Source: Oreohelix idahoensis
Taxonomy: Eukaryota > Mollusca > Gastropoda > Stylommatophora > Oreohelicidae
NCBI GenBank assembly: GCA_024509875.1
Contig: JAMPIV010000305.1
Location: 1,155,001 to 1,219,000, forward strand
DNA length: 64,000 nt
Direction: 5' to 3'
A program made the position numbers and the translations under genes. Below, piece after piece: positions 1 through 12,800 of the stretch (positions are counted from its first letter, which is position 1; each line of letters opens with the position of its first letter). Below the pieces are notes generated by a model that worked only from the letters and a program-made list of their open reading frames with translations, ran no database searches and was not told the DNA's origin.

Positions 1-210
1 GCAAAATGATTGGTTTCCTCCGGTTTTGTACCTGGTCTCATACAGCCTAATTTTATTCAGTATTTAGCCGCCATCTTGCGTGAACTGCGTGAACAGTATA
101 ATTTATTCTGTCTCAGAGACTGGTGAACGGTGCAAGTTGATTGGTTGAAGCAAATCTGTATCTCGACATAGTGATTAACAAAGTAGTGGGTTACACTTCG
201 TTTCACGACA
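1..210. other. unassigned sequence left of element A
   Basis: No gene is seen. The similarity between the two LTRs of element A begins abruptly at about 211; this stretch does not match the corresponding part of the other LTR (16704-16921 or 6520-7273). It is therefore either flanking DNA next to a truncated LTR or another insertion. Confidence 0.5.
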
Positions 211-1859
211 CTCTTCAGCTGAAATACAATCTTTTCTTTTTCTCCAGAGTTAATATACCAATAGGCCTGCCAGTGCCTTTCTGGTCTTACAATCCAAATA
301 ATGTATGATATTATTTAACTCAAGTTTATTTTGATTTGCTTCCTGAGTCTGCTAAGACATGCCTGTGCTCCCAGTATGTCGCAATTTTCCACAAAGGCAA
401 ATGTCGTACACACACAATGTTATGGCGCCCGATCTGGGTTGGCCTCTACATCTAATAATGTATTTAAAAAAAATTATTCATCTTACCGCAATCAATGAAA
501 TAAATCACACAATTTGTTAAAGGTTAACAGGCTATCAATGGGTCACTTTTAGATAGCTGCTGCTTCAGACGCAAAGGCAATTTGGTCATTAATTGCTCTG
601 CTTTGAACCTTGCTTGCAGGAAATCTTTGTCAAGTGGCACCCTGCATAGCAGAAGCAATAGTTTTATTCCCTCTATGTTTATACTAACATTAGCCAATCA
701 GTTTAAACTACGTCGATTTGACTCTTTTTTGAAAATCCAAAACATTTATGTACGTTTATCAGTCTGTTTCTAGTATTACTGTTTAGACTGTGTGTCGATT
801 TAGGCTGGCAAAACTTCAATGTTACATCTCTCTTCCTCACTAGTAGTGTCTATCTAAATGAGGCAAGCCAATTTGACTTGTTTCCAATCAACGCGACTAG
901 AAAAATATAACTTTTAAATTGAGCTGGGATATCAGTGTGTCCGTATATCTGTTGTCATTTTTTTTTGTTTTATGCAATAACTCAGTCACTTTTGAAGCGA
1001 TTTAAAAAATGAAAAGTGATTATTAATCAGGCTAATGTCCTTTATCTAGACAGTATATTTTCATCTATGTCTTTATCTAAGTTTTCATCTTTGTACTTTT
1101 CTCTTTAGTTATTCTGAACAAAATACTTTTACTCTAAGTCTAGATACGTTTTCATAGGAAATAGTATAGTATTGAATAAACAACATTATCGTTTTTAATT
1201 CCATTCTGTCCTTTCCTTTTTATTCATCCTTCCATAGAATGCAATACATTATCTACGTTTTCTGGCTTTCGTTTGCCCCTTTTCTCTCCCCAGCACTCAT
1301 TTGTTTCAGTTTGACAATATCCAAGTGGGTTTAGACTTTTCCATACTAACCCCCCTCTTCTCTCTATCTCCCGTCTTTTTTTTTTTGAACGAAACACGTG
1401 TTGGCCGACTGCCAAAACGGTTTTATGTTATATTTAAAAATTAGTACGAAGTAACGAAAAAGCCTTTGGTAATAGGGATGGGTACCATCGCGTGGCGTTA
1501 ATAGATTCAAAACGCAAGCCGCTCGCTGGCGTTTTTTGAAAATGCGACGTCTAACGATAACTGTCGCATGTTGTAACTAATAATAGATTCTTAGAATACG
1601 TTAGTTAAAAAAAATTCAAGTAGTGTCCAATATTGTGCATTATATTTTATCGTCCTTGACAATTTTCAAATGTTTATAGTAGCGGGTTATAAACGGTAAC
1701 TTTACGTCACTAGAATTGGACTTTTGAGAAATATGAGCAGGGTAGGGAAATGGTGGCGGGATGTGTAGAAAATCTATTTTGGCGTATTGGAACAAAATTC
1801 AAATACAGTATTATCATTATAATTTGAGCTGGATGGTTAAAACGGTGCATTTTACCACA
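211..1859 (-). repeat. 3' LTR of element A, incomplete
   Basis: Nearly identical to 16920-18857 apart from scattered changes and the absence of the SINE insertion found there. On the minus strand it begins TGTGGTAAAATGC beside the polypurine tract. The far part, about 970 bp by comparison with the 5' LTR, is missing from this copy or was replaced at 211. ORFs inside it are not conserved proteins. Confidence 0.85.
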
Positions 1860-1872
1860 CACCTCCCCTCTT
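1860..1872 (-). other. polypurine tract of element A
   Basis: On the minus strand this is AAGAGGGGAGGTG, directly against the LTR start, the position expected for the plus-strand primer of an LTR retrotransposon. Element D has a near-identical tract at the same place. Confidence 0.7.
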
Positions 1873-1935
1873 AAAAGCATGCATCCCAGGGCATCTTTAT
1901 AATCCGTGTTACCAATCCCGATCAAATTAACTCAA

Positions 1936-4766
1936 CTAGGCCTTATGACTATCCTGGGTTTCTGCAGGTGGGTACCTACTCAAAAAATCTGCCCCAACAT
2001 TCTGCGATCCAGGAATGTTTTCAATGGTAAACGAGTAAGGTTGAATGAGCAAAGACCACCGTAATAAACGGGCATTTCCATGTTTTGCCTGGGCCAAAAA
2101 TACTAATGGCTGATGATCTGATTGTACCACGAACGTTCTACCATATAAATAGATCTGGAACTTCTTGATCGCCCAGACTAAAGCCAAACATTCTTTTTCA
2201 ATTGTTGAGTAATTTTATTCCGCTCGGTTTAATTTGCGACTGGCATAAGCAACTGGGTTCAATTCCCTAGCTGGTGAAGAGGACCTTTGTAACAAAGTGG
2301 CCCCCAAGCCCACATTACTAGCATCCGTTCTTACCACGAATTCCTGACTCAAATCAGGTAATTTCAATATAGGCTTGCTGGTGAGTTTTTCCTTTAACTC
2401 TTTATATGCCAATTCACACTCTGCCGACCATTCGGTTTTCCTTTGCGAGTTAAATCCGTCAGAGGCGCACACACAGAGTTAAAGTTTTTAATGTACTTTT
2501 GATAAAAGCCACAAAGTGACACAAAGGATCGAACATCCTTTTTAGTCTGTGGTCTGGGTGCTCTCTGTAATTTCTCCAGGTTCTTGGGGTCAGGGGTAAT
2601 GCTACCCTGATTTACAGTATGTCCTAAGAATTCTAATTCCTTGCATCCAATACAACATTTTTTTGGTCTAGCAGTCATATTTGCCTCTCTGAGTCTATCA
2701 AATAGCAAATTCAAAGAGTTAACGTGTTCTTCAAATGTTTCCGTAGCGATGAGGATATCATCCATGAAATTTGTTATACATCGGTTTTTCAGTGGATCCA
2801 ACAATTTTCGCATCATACTGGAAAACGCAGTCGGGGCATTCTTCAATCCAAACGGTAACATGTTAAACTCATAGTGCCCTTCCGATGTGCTAAACGCCAG
2901 ATAAGGTCGGATCTCAGGCTTCACTGGAATTTGGTAATATCCCTTGCTGAGATCTACCTTGGAAAAATATTTTGCCTTGTTCAACCTGGCAAACAGATGG
3001 TTAGTATCAGGTAATGGATCCACCTGACTTTCTGTGACAGCATTCAGTTTCCTGTAATCTATGCACAGTCTATGTTCCCCAGAGGGTTTCCTCAACAACA
3101 CCACACTGGAGCTATATGGAGATTCACTGTGAGAAATGATCCCTTCTTGTAACAGATAATCTATCTCCTCTTTCAAAGCTTTCTCTTTTGCTAATGGGAT
3201 AGTATAGGCTCTAATACAGATGGGTGTTGGGTCTAGTAGTTTCATGTCATATTCCAACAAGTTCTTGTGCCCCGGTTTATCCGTTAACACGTCTGTATGA
3301 TTCTCCAGAACCTTTTCAATCTTCTCCCTCTGCCCTGTTGTCAGATGTTTACTGATCTTTACCTATGCAGGATTCTCACAGAGTTTCAGGGGGTATTCAA
3401 CAGAGGTGAGAGGTTCATTCTTCATCTCAGTGGCTATGGCTAAGGTCATTAAGTGTGTCCCTTCCACCTTGTTTCTCTCATTGTATTTCTTTAGAAGGTT
3501 CACGTGATAGACTTTTTCCTTCCCTTTCTTGTCTATCTTGTAGTTAGTTCTAGATACTTTTTCTAAAACTGTGTATGGACCTTGCCATCCAATTTGAAGT
3601 TTGTTGCTGCTGCCGGGTAGTAGAAGAAGCACCTTCTCTCCCACAGCTAGCTCCCTATCCTTCGCTTTCTTATTGTAATATGCAGCATGTTTCTTCCTGG
3701 CTTGTCTTAGGTTATCATTTGCAAGTTTCCAGCCAGTTTTTAAGCGAGTGGTCAGCTCGTTCACATACTGATACGATGAGGTAACAGTCTCCTCTGCCTT
3801 CTCATCTGTCCATGTCCTCAATAAGGCTTCCAATGGACCTTTGATTGGTCTGCAAAATAGCAGTGTTGCTGGTGCCATTCCAGTCGAATTATGTGGTACT
3901 TCCCGATAAGCAAAAAGGGCCGCGGGTAAGTATTGATCCCACGTATCAGGTTTCTCATGTGCAAACTTTCTCAGGATGGAGATAAGTGTCCCGTTAAACC
4001 TTTCCACCTGGCCGTTCCCTTGGGGGTGATACGGACTACAATGAAAGTGCCTGGCTTGGAAGATCCTGAAAACTTCCTCAGTTAGTCTCCTCTTGAACTG
4101 TGATCCATTATCAGTCAAGATTTGGTGGGGAAATCCTAACCTCGTGAATATCGTAAGTAATGCCTCTGCCACATGTTTCGAATCGATTGATGACAGGGCT
4201 ACCGCCTCTCCCCACATAGAACAAGTGTCCACTAGAGTAAGGATGTAACTGTTCCTCCTCTTGGTACATGTGAGAGGTCCCACAATATACATTGCAACTA
4301 TTTTGAAAGGGGTTCCCACTATGGGCATTTCCCCTAGAGTTGCTGGGGCAGTCCAATGCTTTGGAGCTACCCTTTGGCATTCTGGGTAGGATTTGACATA
4401 TCTTGTTATATCTTCCGTTATCCCTGGCCAGAAGTAATGACAAGCTATACGCTGTCCTGTGGCGCTGATCCTCATATGACCACTGACGGGAATCGCATGT
4501 CCTAACTCCATCACTTTTTCCCTATATGAAGTGTGAAGAACCAGCTGTCCATGACCAGTGGAACCAGTTCCAGCCTTCCTATACATGAGTTTATTCTTCA
4601 TATAAAAGTCCCCTTTGTTTGGAGGGGTATGGCATTTTGGGAGTTTCTTGAAACACGGCTTTAGTGACCTATCCTTAGCCTGTGCCTTCCTCATCTCCTC
4701 TGGATGAGTATTTATTGAGTTTTCTTCCTCCTTCCTTGCTTGTGATCTGGTCTGTACTGTTGCCAT
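1936..4766 (-). pseudogene. element A pol remnant: integrase, reverse transcriptase, RNase H
   Basis: Reading 4766 down to 1936, the frame encodes an HHCC zinc-binding integrase N-terminus, the DDE core (LTDNGSQF, GQVERFNG), a GPY/F module (WQGPYTV), reverse transcriptase with FMDD as the catalytic box, then RNase H (RTDASNVGLG, QSDHQPL). Integrase thus lies upstream of reverse transcriptase. The ATG at 4766 lies just beyond the gag-protease stop (4776-4778). Lesions seen: a TAG at 3363-3365 where element B has a glutamine codon, a frameshift near 2410-2450 between RT and RNase H, and a TAA at 2215-2217 within RNase H. No functional polyprotein can be made. Confidence 0.88.
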
Positions 4767-4775
4767 AATCACAGG

Positions 4776-6320
4776 TCATTTGGGGTTTCCCAAAAAGACG
4801 TATCTACACCCCAATATCAGAGGGTAGATTGGTTCGTTTATCACTGCTGCTCTAATCACTCCTTCCACATAGCGTGTTTGTACACTGATTCTTGCTATGG
4901 GAAGTGTCAAAGTTGCTACTTCCTTGGTTGCCGCTTGTATTTCCACTGTTTCTGTGGTATATTGATCTGGGTGAACCAGGTGAGAACTTACGACTGAGTC
5001 AAAATCCAATCCAGTATCATAAAGGCACCTGATGGTGGCCCCATTACATACTACGTCTTCACATACAGGGGGATGATAAGGTTCCTGCTGTCCAGTAGGT
5101 TTCCTTTTTGTCCCTTACTTTCTGTTTTAAGGCATGCAGCATGGTAAGGAGGTTTATTTTTCTTCCTACAGTCTTTTGTATTATGGTTATTCATCTTACA
5201 GAATTTGCAATATTTACTTTCCGGTCTGTAGGGTTTCCTCTCATTGAATTGCGGGTTTCTATCTCGAGGGTCAAATCTGGGTCTATCATAGTTGGGTTTA
5301 CCCCTGTTACCCTGATCTCTAGTGTCAAACTTATTATGGGGTTGAAGAGCTTTATTATCGTCTACCTTTTTGTTTTCAGCGCCAGCTACTTCTGCATGGG
5401 CTGCTTGATACCTCTCAGCAACATTGAGCACATCATCTAACCTCTCCGCACCCTGTTCCATAAGAAACTTTCTCATGTCTGGAGCCATGGACTCTCTCAC
5501 CTGCTCTATCATGATCATTTCCATTAAATCTGGGGTTTTCCCCAGAGCAGTCCATTTCTCCAAATAGGTTTCCAATCTTGCAGAGAATTGATGATATGTC
5601 TCCCCAGACAGGAGCTTAGCATTTCTAAATCTCTTTCTATAAAACTCACCATTCTTCTCGTATCTAATTAAAAGAGCCTGTTTTATTATATCATAGTCTT
5701 CCTGATCTTCCCGGCTCAATTTTGAAAATACCTCATACGATGTTCCCCTAAGTCCATGAGATACTTTCAAGCTCCACCTTTCCCTCTCTAAACCATAACT
5801 TGTAGCTAATCTTTCGAATCTGGAGAGGAAGGACTCAATGTCATCCTCTTTTTCTACAAAGGGGTCTAGATGAAACCCAATGGCTGAGTTGGAGGCCCCC
5901 TGACTAGCACTGGCAACAGAGGTAGATTGGCTGTGACTATTGTCTGGAGCACGGCCTTGCAATTCTAACTCTTTTAGTCGTAGCTCATGTTCCCGTTGTA
6001 ATCTTTTATCTTCGGCTTCCCTTTCTGCAACCATCTTCTTTCTTCCTTCTCAGCCTCCAGTTTCTTTTCCTCTAATTGTAATCTTTTTATCTCAGCCTCC
6101 CTATCAGCCTCTAATGCCCTAGCCTCTTTCTCAGCCTCAATTTGTAATCTCTTAATTTCCTTATCCGCTTCTAATTTCCTCTCTTCCTCTAACCTCCTAT
6201 CTTCTCTTTGAATACATTTATCAGTCTCTGATGTCACATACTGAATCAGAAAAGCCCCTCCATTCCCATTTCCTTTGCATTCTGTAGAGCAGCCGATTTA
6301 AATTTGGCCAAATCTGCCAT
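4776..6320 (-). pseudogene. element A gag-protease remnant
   Basis: The start ATG at 6320 is collinear with the start of element B gag. An N-terminal E/K/R-rich coiled coil is followed by a capsid with SCAN-like features, a CCHC zinc knuckle (YCKFCKMNNHNTKDC, CX2CX4HX4C) and a retroviral-type aspartyl protease with YDTG and YPLILGC. Frameshifts lie near 6250, 6030 and 5095, so the protein is split into at least four reading segments. In the family Gag packages the RNA and the protease matures the particle; this copy is non-coding in practice. Confidence 0.85.
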
Positions 6321-6495
6321 CTTTTATCTGGTACTAAATGATATTTACTCTAACTAAAACAACTAACAAAGGTTATAATTAATTAATTAATTAATTAAGG
6401 GCTATGCCAACTCAAAAAATTCTCCACCTTATAAATATTTAAATTTTATTACTATGGGGGATACCCTGGATCTATGGTGTTATAAGTAATTAAAA

Positions 6496-6514
6496 ATCCC
6501 GGGACGGGACCCCA
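6496..6514 (-). other. primer binding site of element A
   Basis: On the minus strand it reads TGGGGTCCCGTCCCGGGAT, 5 nt inside the LTR edge. Element B has its primer site at the same 5-nt offset, with a clear tRNA-Pro match. The A site differs from that at a few bases, either through decay or use of a variant tRNA. Confidence 0.65.
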
Positions 6515-6519
6515 ATATA

Positions 6520-7273
6520 TGTGGTGGGTTTTGATGTTAAAGAAAGTAGTCAGTATGTGTCTACAGAGTGAGGTCAGTTATGCAAGTCCCTGAGTCTAAT
6601 AGTTGATGCTGATGTTCTCAGGGTACCTGACTGCTACCACCCTACGATCTCACTCTGCAATTTATTTTGGGTATCTAGTGTTTGTGATGTTATTTATATG
6701 GCTTGGTGTCTAGGGTAATGAAAAATGTAGTGATAATTGCGTTAAACAAATACAATGTTAACTCACTAAAATCGAATAAAACAAGACTGGGTTTAAAGTT
6801 ATGATATATATGTATATACAATTTTAATTTCCCGTCCCTCAAATTTATTAGGACAGGAATGTTTAAAACTTAAAAAGTGAAAATATGGTTTTATACCAAA
6901 TTAAATACACAAGAAGGACATCTGTCCAATATATCTTAATATGTTAATGTTTATAAACGTTTATTCCCTGTTGGAACATACTGTTCTATGAAGAGTGAAT
7001 ATTGGGAAAAACTGGTTTTTGCATCATATCACAAACTGTTTCTGAATAGGGTGGAGATTAAACACATTTGAGTTTGCATATACGCCCGCAAGATTTTTGC
7101 TTATCTGTGAATTCTTGTTGACACTGAATGACTTGCTCGAGAAAAACTGCACACTGCTTCACTACAGTGTATACTGAAGACTGCTAATAATCTTAGGCTT
7201 CGATATAGAAACAACCGGTAGGTTGCCTCAAATTCTGCAGCTCCGGCTTCTGACCAACTTGATACTGGGTGAT
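6520..7273 (-). repeat. 5' LTR of element A, inner part (split by element C)
   Basis: Begins TGTGG on the plus strand beside the primer site and continues to the GTGAT where element C was inserted, resuming at 16704. Joined across the insertion the LTR is about 2.9 kb including the 264-bp SINE. It is recognisably related to the LTRs of element D (shared blocks around the GGACAGG motif). It carries no gene. Confidence 0.82.
7269..7273. repeat. target site duplication of element C, left copy (GTGAT)
   Basis: GTGAT directly precedes the TGTTACG start of the 5' LTR and is repeated at 16704-16708 directly after the LTR end. Five-bp duplications are typical of Ty3/gypsy integrases. Confidence 0.92.
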
Positions 7274-8721
7274 TGTTACGTGCAGTCTTTGATATCTTAC
7301 AATATTATACATAGGTAATTTTTTAGTGCTTAAGGGAAAGTCATTATTGAGTTACTTCCCTTGAACTCCGCGGATAAATACATTTTACTGCGATTTATTC
7401 GTTGTTTGGGTAATAATAGATTGTTCTTGCTTCAGAATATCTATGGCCTGAATTTATGTGTATTGTTTGTCTGAGTAGGACAAGTCTGTCTTATATCTGT
7501 ATATCTTTACATATCTAAGTCGAACTATATGTTCTGTTGTCTCTAGAGAGGTCAAAGGCTATTCGGCGGATGTGTCGCTTGAGTGGTGTGATTTGGCTTC
7601 GTCCTGATAGGGACTATGTGTGTTTTGCTATGTCGGCTTGATGCCTTGAAAAAGTGATCTCAGTGGTTTTGGGGAAAGTGATAGTCGTCTAGACCTATCG
7701 TGTATGCTTTACCCCAGTGTTTATTCATCTTGCCAAGGAATGGCAGTTTCATATTCCCTCTACCAAGGTAATCAAAGATACTCTTATGAACTCTCGATCG
7801 AAGCCACCATTGTCGATAATTACGATTTGAATGTTTAGGAGAATATATTTGACTCGATGAAAAACGACTTCGATTCCTAGCAGCACTATATTCTGTAGAA
7901 TGCAGTCTATTGTTCATGACCAAATCTACAGAGCAACGAAATGTTGTATGAATGACTAACTTTAGAACAGATTCATTATCTGTATTCAAACGTGAGTGAC
8001 AGTTCACGAGTGGAGCCATCTTGGAACCAAAACATGTAGGACTTTCAAGAAGAGAAAAGGGATGCCCGTATTATCGCTTGATCAGTCCAGAGATCACTGC
8101 TACACATGAGAACCCATTGTTAGCGGTTCAATATTATTATATGGAAAAATATGTGCTGAACATTATGTTGAAGAATCGTTGCTAAACGAGATTAGGTTTA
8201 GAAGTCATCTGAAATATTGTTTACAAGCTGACGTGCTCAGTCAGTGACGTCAGATGATATATGTATGGGCGATACTGAGTGCTTGGCTATTGACAGTCCA
8301 TTATACCATTATTCTACATGAGTGCCCATGTAACATTGCAAGACCATTTTGTCCACTGTACTATGATGTATTATGGCAACCTGTGATTTGTCACTATCTG
8401 TGCTGTCGAGTGTGTACGTCCAATTAAACTTTAGAAAAGGTACACAGTCGTTGGTGTCGATGACTTCCGGTCATACATGAGTGTGAGAAGAGAACATTTG
8501 TCAACAACACGAACCCTTATCATCATTCGCACATTATACACTCCATCCATGTCTACACAACACTGCGTAGGTCAAGTTGACATTCCATACACTACAGTGG
8601 GGCAGGCAACACCATAGGGATCTTGTCAACTGATGATGATAGACGCCTGTCTTCCCGCCTAGGAGTGTTCTGGTGTACTTTATCAACATATATTATATCC
8701 AACTAAATATCAACTTTATCA
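7274..8721 (+). repeat. 5' LTR of element C
   Basis: Direct repeat of 15257-16703 with TG...CA ends. It contains a 119-codon minus-strand open frame (7660-8019) that recurs in the other LTR; I regard that as LTR sequence, not a gene. Confidence 0.93.
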
Positions 8722-8723
8722 AC

Positions 8724-8741
8724 TGGTGGACCAGCTTTCTG
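8724..8741 (+). other. possible primer binding site of element C
   Basis: TGGTGGACCAGC follows the LTR by 2 nt and starts with TGG as required to pair with a tRNA CCA end. I do not recognise the matching tRNA, so this is positional evidence only. It is clearly different from the tRNA-Pro site of element B. Confidence 0.4.
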
Positions 8742-9802
8742 GGTTTGACCTCGCAGAAATTCAGAAGTCAACAGATTACCGATACCAGACCGTTTCCTGT
8801 GGCTGATACGACACACTTGCAGTATTGGTTTGCTCTTTGTCAACGCTTCGTCACGTGACCTGTCAAGTGAATGCAGTATGTAGGTCAGCGTTGTTGACAT
8901 TTTTTACATTAGACATTATAGAGTTTCACAGAACAGTTGGATCAATTCTTGTCAGTGTTAACAGAAAGACAGTATTTGTGAACTAAGAAGTCCTGGTTTC
9001 ATCGATGGATCTTCTTGTTTGCCATATATGAACTTTAATATTTAAGGCCAGAATGTTTAATTGAATAAAGTGGCAGTTTGTTTGTTTTCATGAAAAATAA
9101 CTTTGCCATTACTGTAAGACTGAGCCTATTTTGCAACACATACTATCATACACATAATTTATATATATTTATGTTTACATGTTATTTGTTTGTATAGTAT
9201 GTTAGTTTCTATGTCAGCGGGTTGTGTTTAAGGTTGGGCGGCGTCCTCACAACAGAGTATCCCACGTCATAGAGGGTCCGTTGTGGGCGTTTTCTATAGG
9301 TGCAATTTTCTTGATTGAAAATTTGCTGCGACAACTGTTGCTTTTGTGTTAGCTGTGAAGTCTGTAATTATTGTTATTTTTGTAATATTTCTTTGTTCTT
9401 TAGTTTTGTTTTGATTTGTTTGTAATTTGTTGGTCTAACCTTTTCTATCTTTCAGTTCTATTCATAATTTATATTCATATATTGTGACGTCATTTGTGTT
9501 GTTATTCTTTGCAGATTCAGTGATTATCTTCATTGATTTCCCTATTTGATTTATTTTGATTTCTGCAAACGTTCTTGTATTGTCAGTCCTATTTGTACTT
9601 TATGTATTCTGTTGGTTGACATATGTTTTATATGGGTATATTTCATAAGACACAATTGCCTGTGCACTGCACTTGGATTATGGTATAGACCAGTACCTGA
9701 TTATTATTACTATTATACAAGACCTTATTAAAGGCTTGTGACCCACAGATATTGGGATAGTATACTGATTAATCAGGTCATTGAGAACTTGGGGTATTAT
9801 TA
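8742..9802 (+). other. leader of element C, no gene
   Basis: About 1.06 kb between primer site and the gag-pol open frame. It holds only short ORFs with no recognisable product. This is long for a Ty3/gypsy leader and could contain packaging or translation signals or a splice donor, but none can be identified by eye. Confidence 0.5.
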
Positions 9803-12800
9803 TTGATTCAGGTGATTAGTATTATTGTTAGGCATCATGTCTACCTAGATTATTTCATTACTCAAGGGAAAGCTCTTGATAAGACTGGTCAACAATTAGA
9901 ACAATGGGCAGTTGCTCAATATGACAAAGCATTAGCTGCAGAAGAGAAAAGATTAGCTGCAGAAGAAAGAAAAGCTATGGCGGAAGAGAAAAGATTAGAA
10001 AAAGAAGCTGAGGCTGCTGCTGAACAAAAGAAATTGCAGATGCAGGTAGAGGAAAGGAGATTTGAAGCTGAACAAAAAAAATTGGAAAGAGAAGCTGCGG
10101 CTGAACAAAAAAGATTAGACAGTGAAGCTGAACAAAAAAGATTAGACAGTGAAGCTGAACAAAAAAGATTAGACAGGGAAGCTGAACAAAAAAAATTGGA
10201 AAGAGAAGCTGCGGCTGAACAAAAAAGATTAGACAGGGAGGCTGAACAAAAAAGATTAGATGCTGAAGAGAAAAAAGCAATAAGAGAACATGAATTTGAG
10301 TTGGAGAAATTGAGATTGACAAGTATGAGTAATGTTAATCAGGCATCTAGTGGTAATGGTAAACCTTCTACTTACAAGGTTAAGGTTCCACCGTTCAATC
10401 AGTCCAGTGACGATATTACATTCTGGCTGGATAGATTTGAACGTTCTTGTCGTACACATAATGTGGATAAATCACAATACGCTAATCAATTATCAGAAAA
10501 CTTGAAAGGTGAATCTTTGACTAGATTATGCCTTGTAGGAGAAGCAGATAAGGATAATTATGATGTCATTAGGGCGGCTTTGATAAAAAAATATCAGCTA
10601 AGTGAGGAAGGCTATCGCCTTTTATTTAAGACGATGGTACCTGAGACGGGGGTAGAATTCTCAGAATTCACTGCAAAGGCACGTCTCACAGTTGATCGTT
10701 GGATTGAGCTTTCCAAAACAGAAAAAACGTATGAAGGACTTATGGATTTGTTGCTCAGAGATAAGATTATGTCATGTGTGAACAAACCTTTCCTTGAATT
10801 TATACATGAGCGTAAACCTAAATCTCTAAAAGAAATGGAAGAATATTGTTCCCAATATGTCACTGCACACCCCGACGTGACTTTTGGCAACACTAAGATT
10901 AAGGAGAGTATGCCAGTTGCTTCAGCAACACCATACAATCCCAATTATTCACACAGATTTCAGGGACCTCAAAACAGATTTGATAAAAAAGGTAACCATA
11001 ATAGTTATCAAAACCAAGGTAACCAATCATTTCAGGGTTCTTCTTCAAAGAACTGGAGACGACCTGATAGCTCTCGACACAGGGGTGGTCATAATTATAG
11101 GAATTTCCGTAGAGGAAGTAATTATAGAAACTATCAGGGTTATCCGTCTTGGAGTCAACAAGATCATAATTACAGAGATACTCATTATAATGAATATGAT
11201 AATGGTAACCAAGGGAACTATGACTCAAACCCAAATAGGGGTTACAATAGAGGTAACAATAACTACAGAGGTGATAATAACCGAGGTAGATCTCAATACA
11301 AAAGACATAAACCACATTTTCAGGCAAACTCTGCACAACAAGAGTCCCATGAAGCCTATAAACAGAGTAAAGATAATAATGATGCTAGTAATATGGCATG
11401 TGCCGCTTTTGATTTTGGGAGAGCATCTCAGTGCCCCCAATGCAAAACGTTATTTGAGCCAACCACAGTGTCTACTTTAAGCTGTGGCCATCCTCTTCCT
11501 GCTCTTCCAGCATCAGTCGCGCATGATGGAAGAGGGTCTCTTGTCTTACATAAGGGTTTAGTGAATAACAATCCAGTCTCTGTGCTATTTGATTCTGGAT
11601 GCACCACAATTGGTGTTAGGCAGTCACTCGTAGATCCTTCCCGTGCCACTGGACAAGTAGTCAAATGTGTAACATTTGGCGGCACATTAGAGAAATACTC
11701 TACTGCTATCATTAGGATTGCTACTCCTTTCTTTACAGGAGATGTACACGCATGTCTTCTTCCGAATCCGATCGCTGACCTCATCATCGGTCGCATTCAT
11801 GGAGTCAAGGAATGCACTCCGCAACAAATTTCCACGTGGGAAAGGCAAAACATGCAGATTGCTAACGCTGTAGTCACTAGAGCTCAGGCTCTTAATATGC
11901 CTCAAACTTCATCTACTGAAGATAATGAAGTGCATAACCAAGATAATCCCTTGGTAATTTCTCGTGACTCGTTTATAAAACAGCAAGAAGATGATCCCAC
12001 TCTGAAGAAATTCTTCATTCTTGCAACTAAAGGTGATCCGAATAAAGACACAAGTCGTAAATCGTGGATTACAAAGAAGAATGGCGTACTTGTACGTATG
12101 GTTCAAGACTCCATTACGTCAAGTCATTCTCAAATCCTGGTTCCCAAGAATTTGAGAGTTAAAATTTTGCAGCACGCTCACGACTCTCAGTGTGCTGGAC
12201 ACATGGGTTTTTCCCGTACTAAGTCAAGAGTCCTTGCGGCTTTCTTTTGGCCATTGGTAAACAAGGACATACGGATTTATTGTCGATCTTGTAAAGTATG
12301 TCAGGAAGTTAAATCCAAAGGTCCACGGCATGCTGCACCCATTCAGGCGGCGGACATTCCTATTCGGCCGTTTCAAAAAATGGCCATAGACATTATTGGT
12401 CCATTTAAGATCAAGTCTGCCAGAGGACATCAGTTTATCTTGACGTGTGTTGATATGTGCACACGTTGGCCAGAGGCTATTCCTCTGAAGAGCATTACTA
12501 CTGCTGATATTGCAGATGCTCTTTGGCTTATATTTTCTCGTCTGGGGTTCCCCGGAGAGATATTGTCAGACCATGGCACCCAACTAATATCAGATACCAT
12601 GTCTCAAGTAATGTCTACCCTGCAGATAGATAGATCTTTAAGTAGTATCTACCATCCAATGTCTAATGGTATGGTCGAACGCCTTAATAGAACACTTAAA
12701 AACTTACTGGGGAAGATAACTGAGGATCATCCTCAAGACTGGGACAGAGTTTTACCTGCGGCCCTCTTCGCTTACAGAGAGGTACCCAATGAACATACGG

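Noticed and set aside
7660..8019. 119-codon minus-strand ORF, repeated at 15643-16002
   Set aside because: Lies entirely within the two near-identical LTRs of element C; recurrence reflects LTR identity, and no domain is recognisable.
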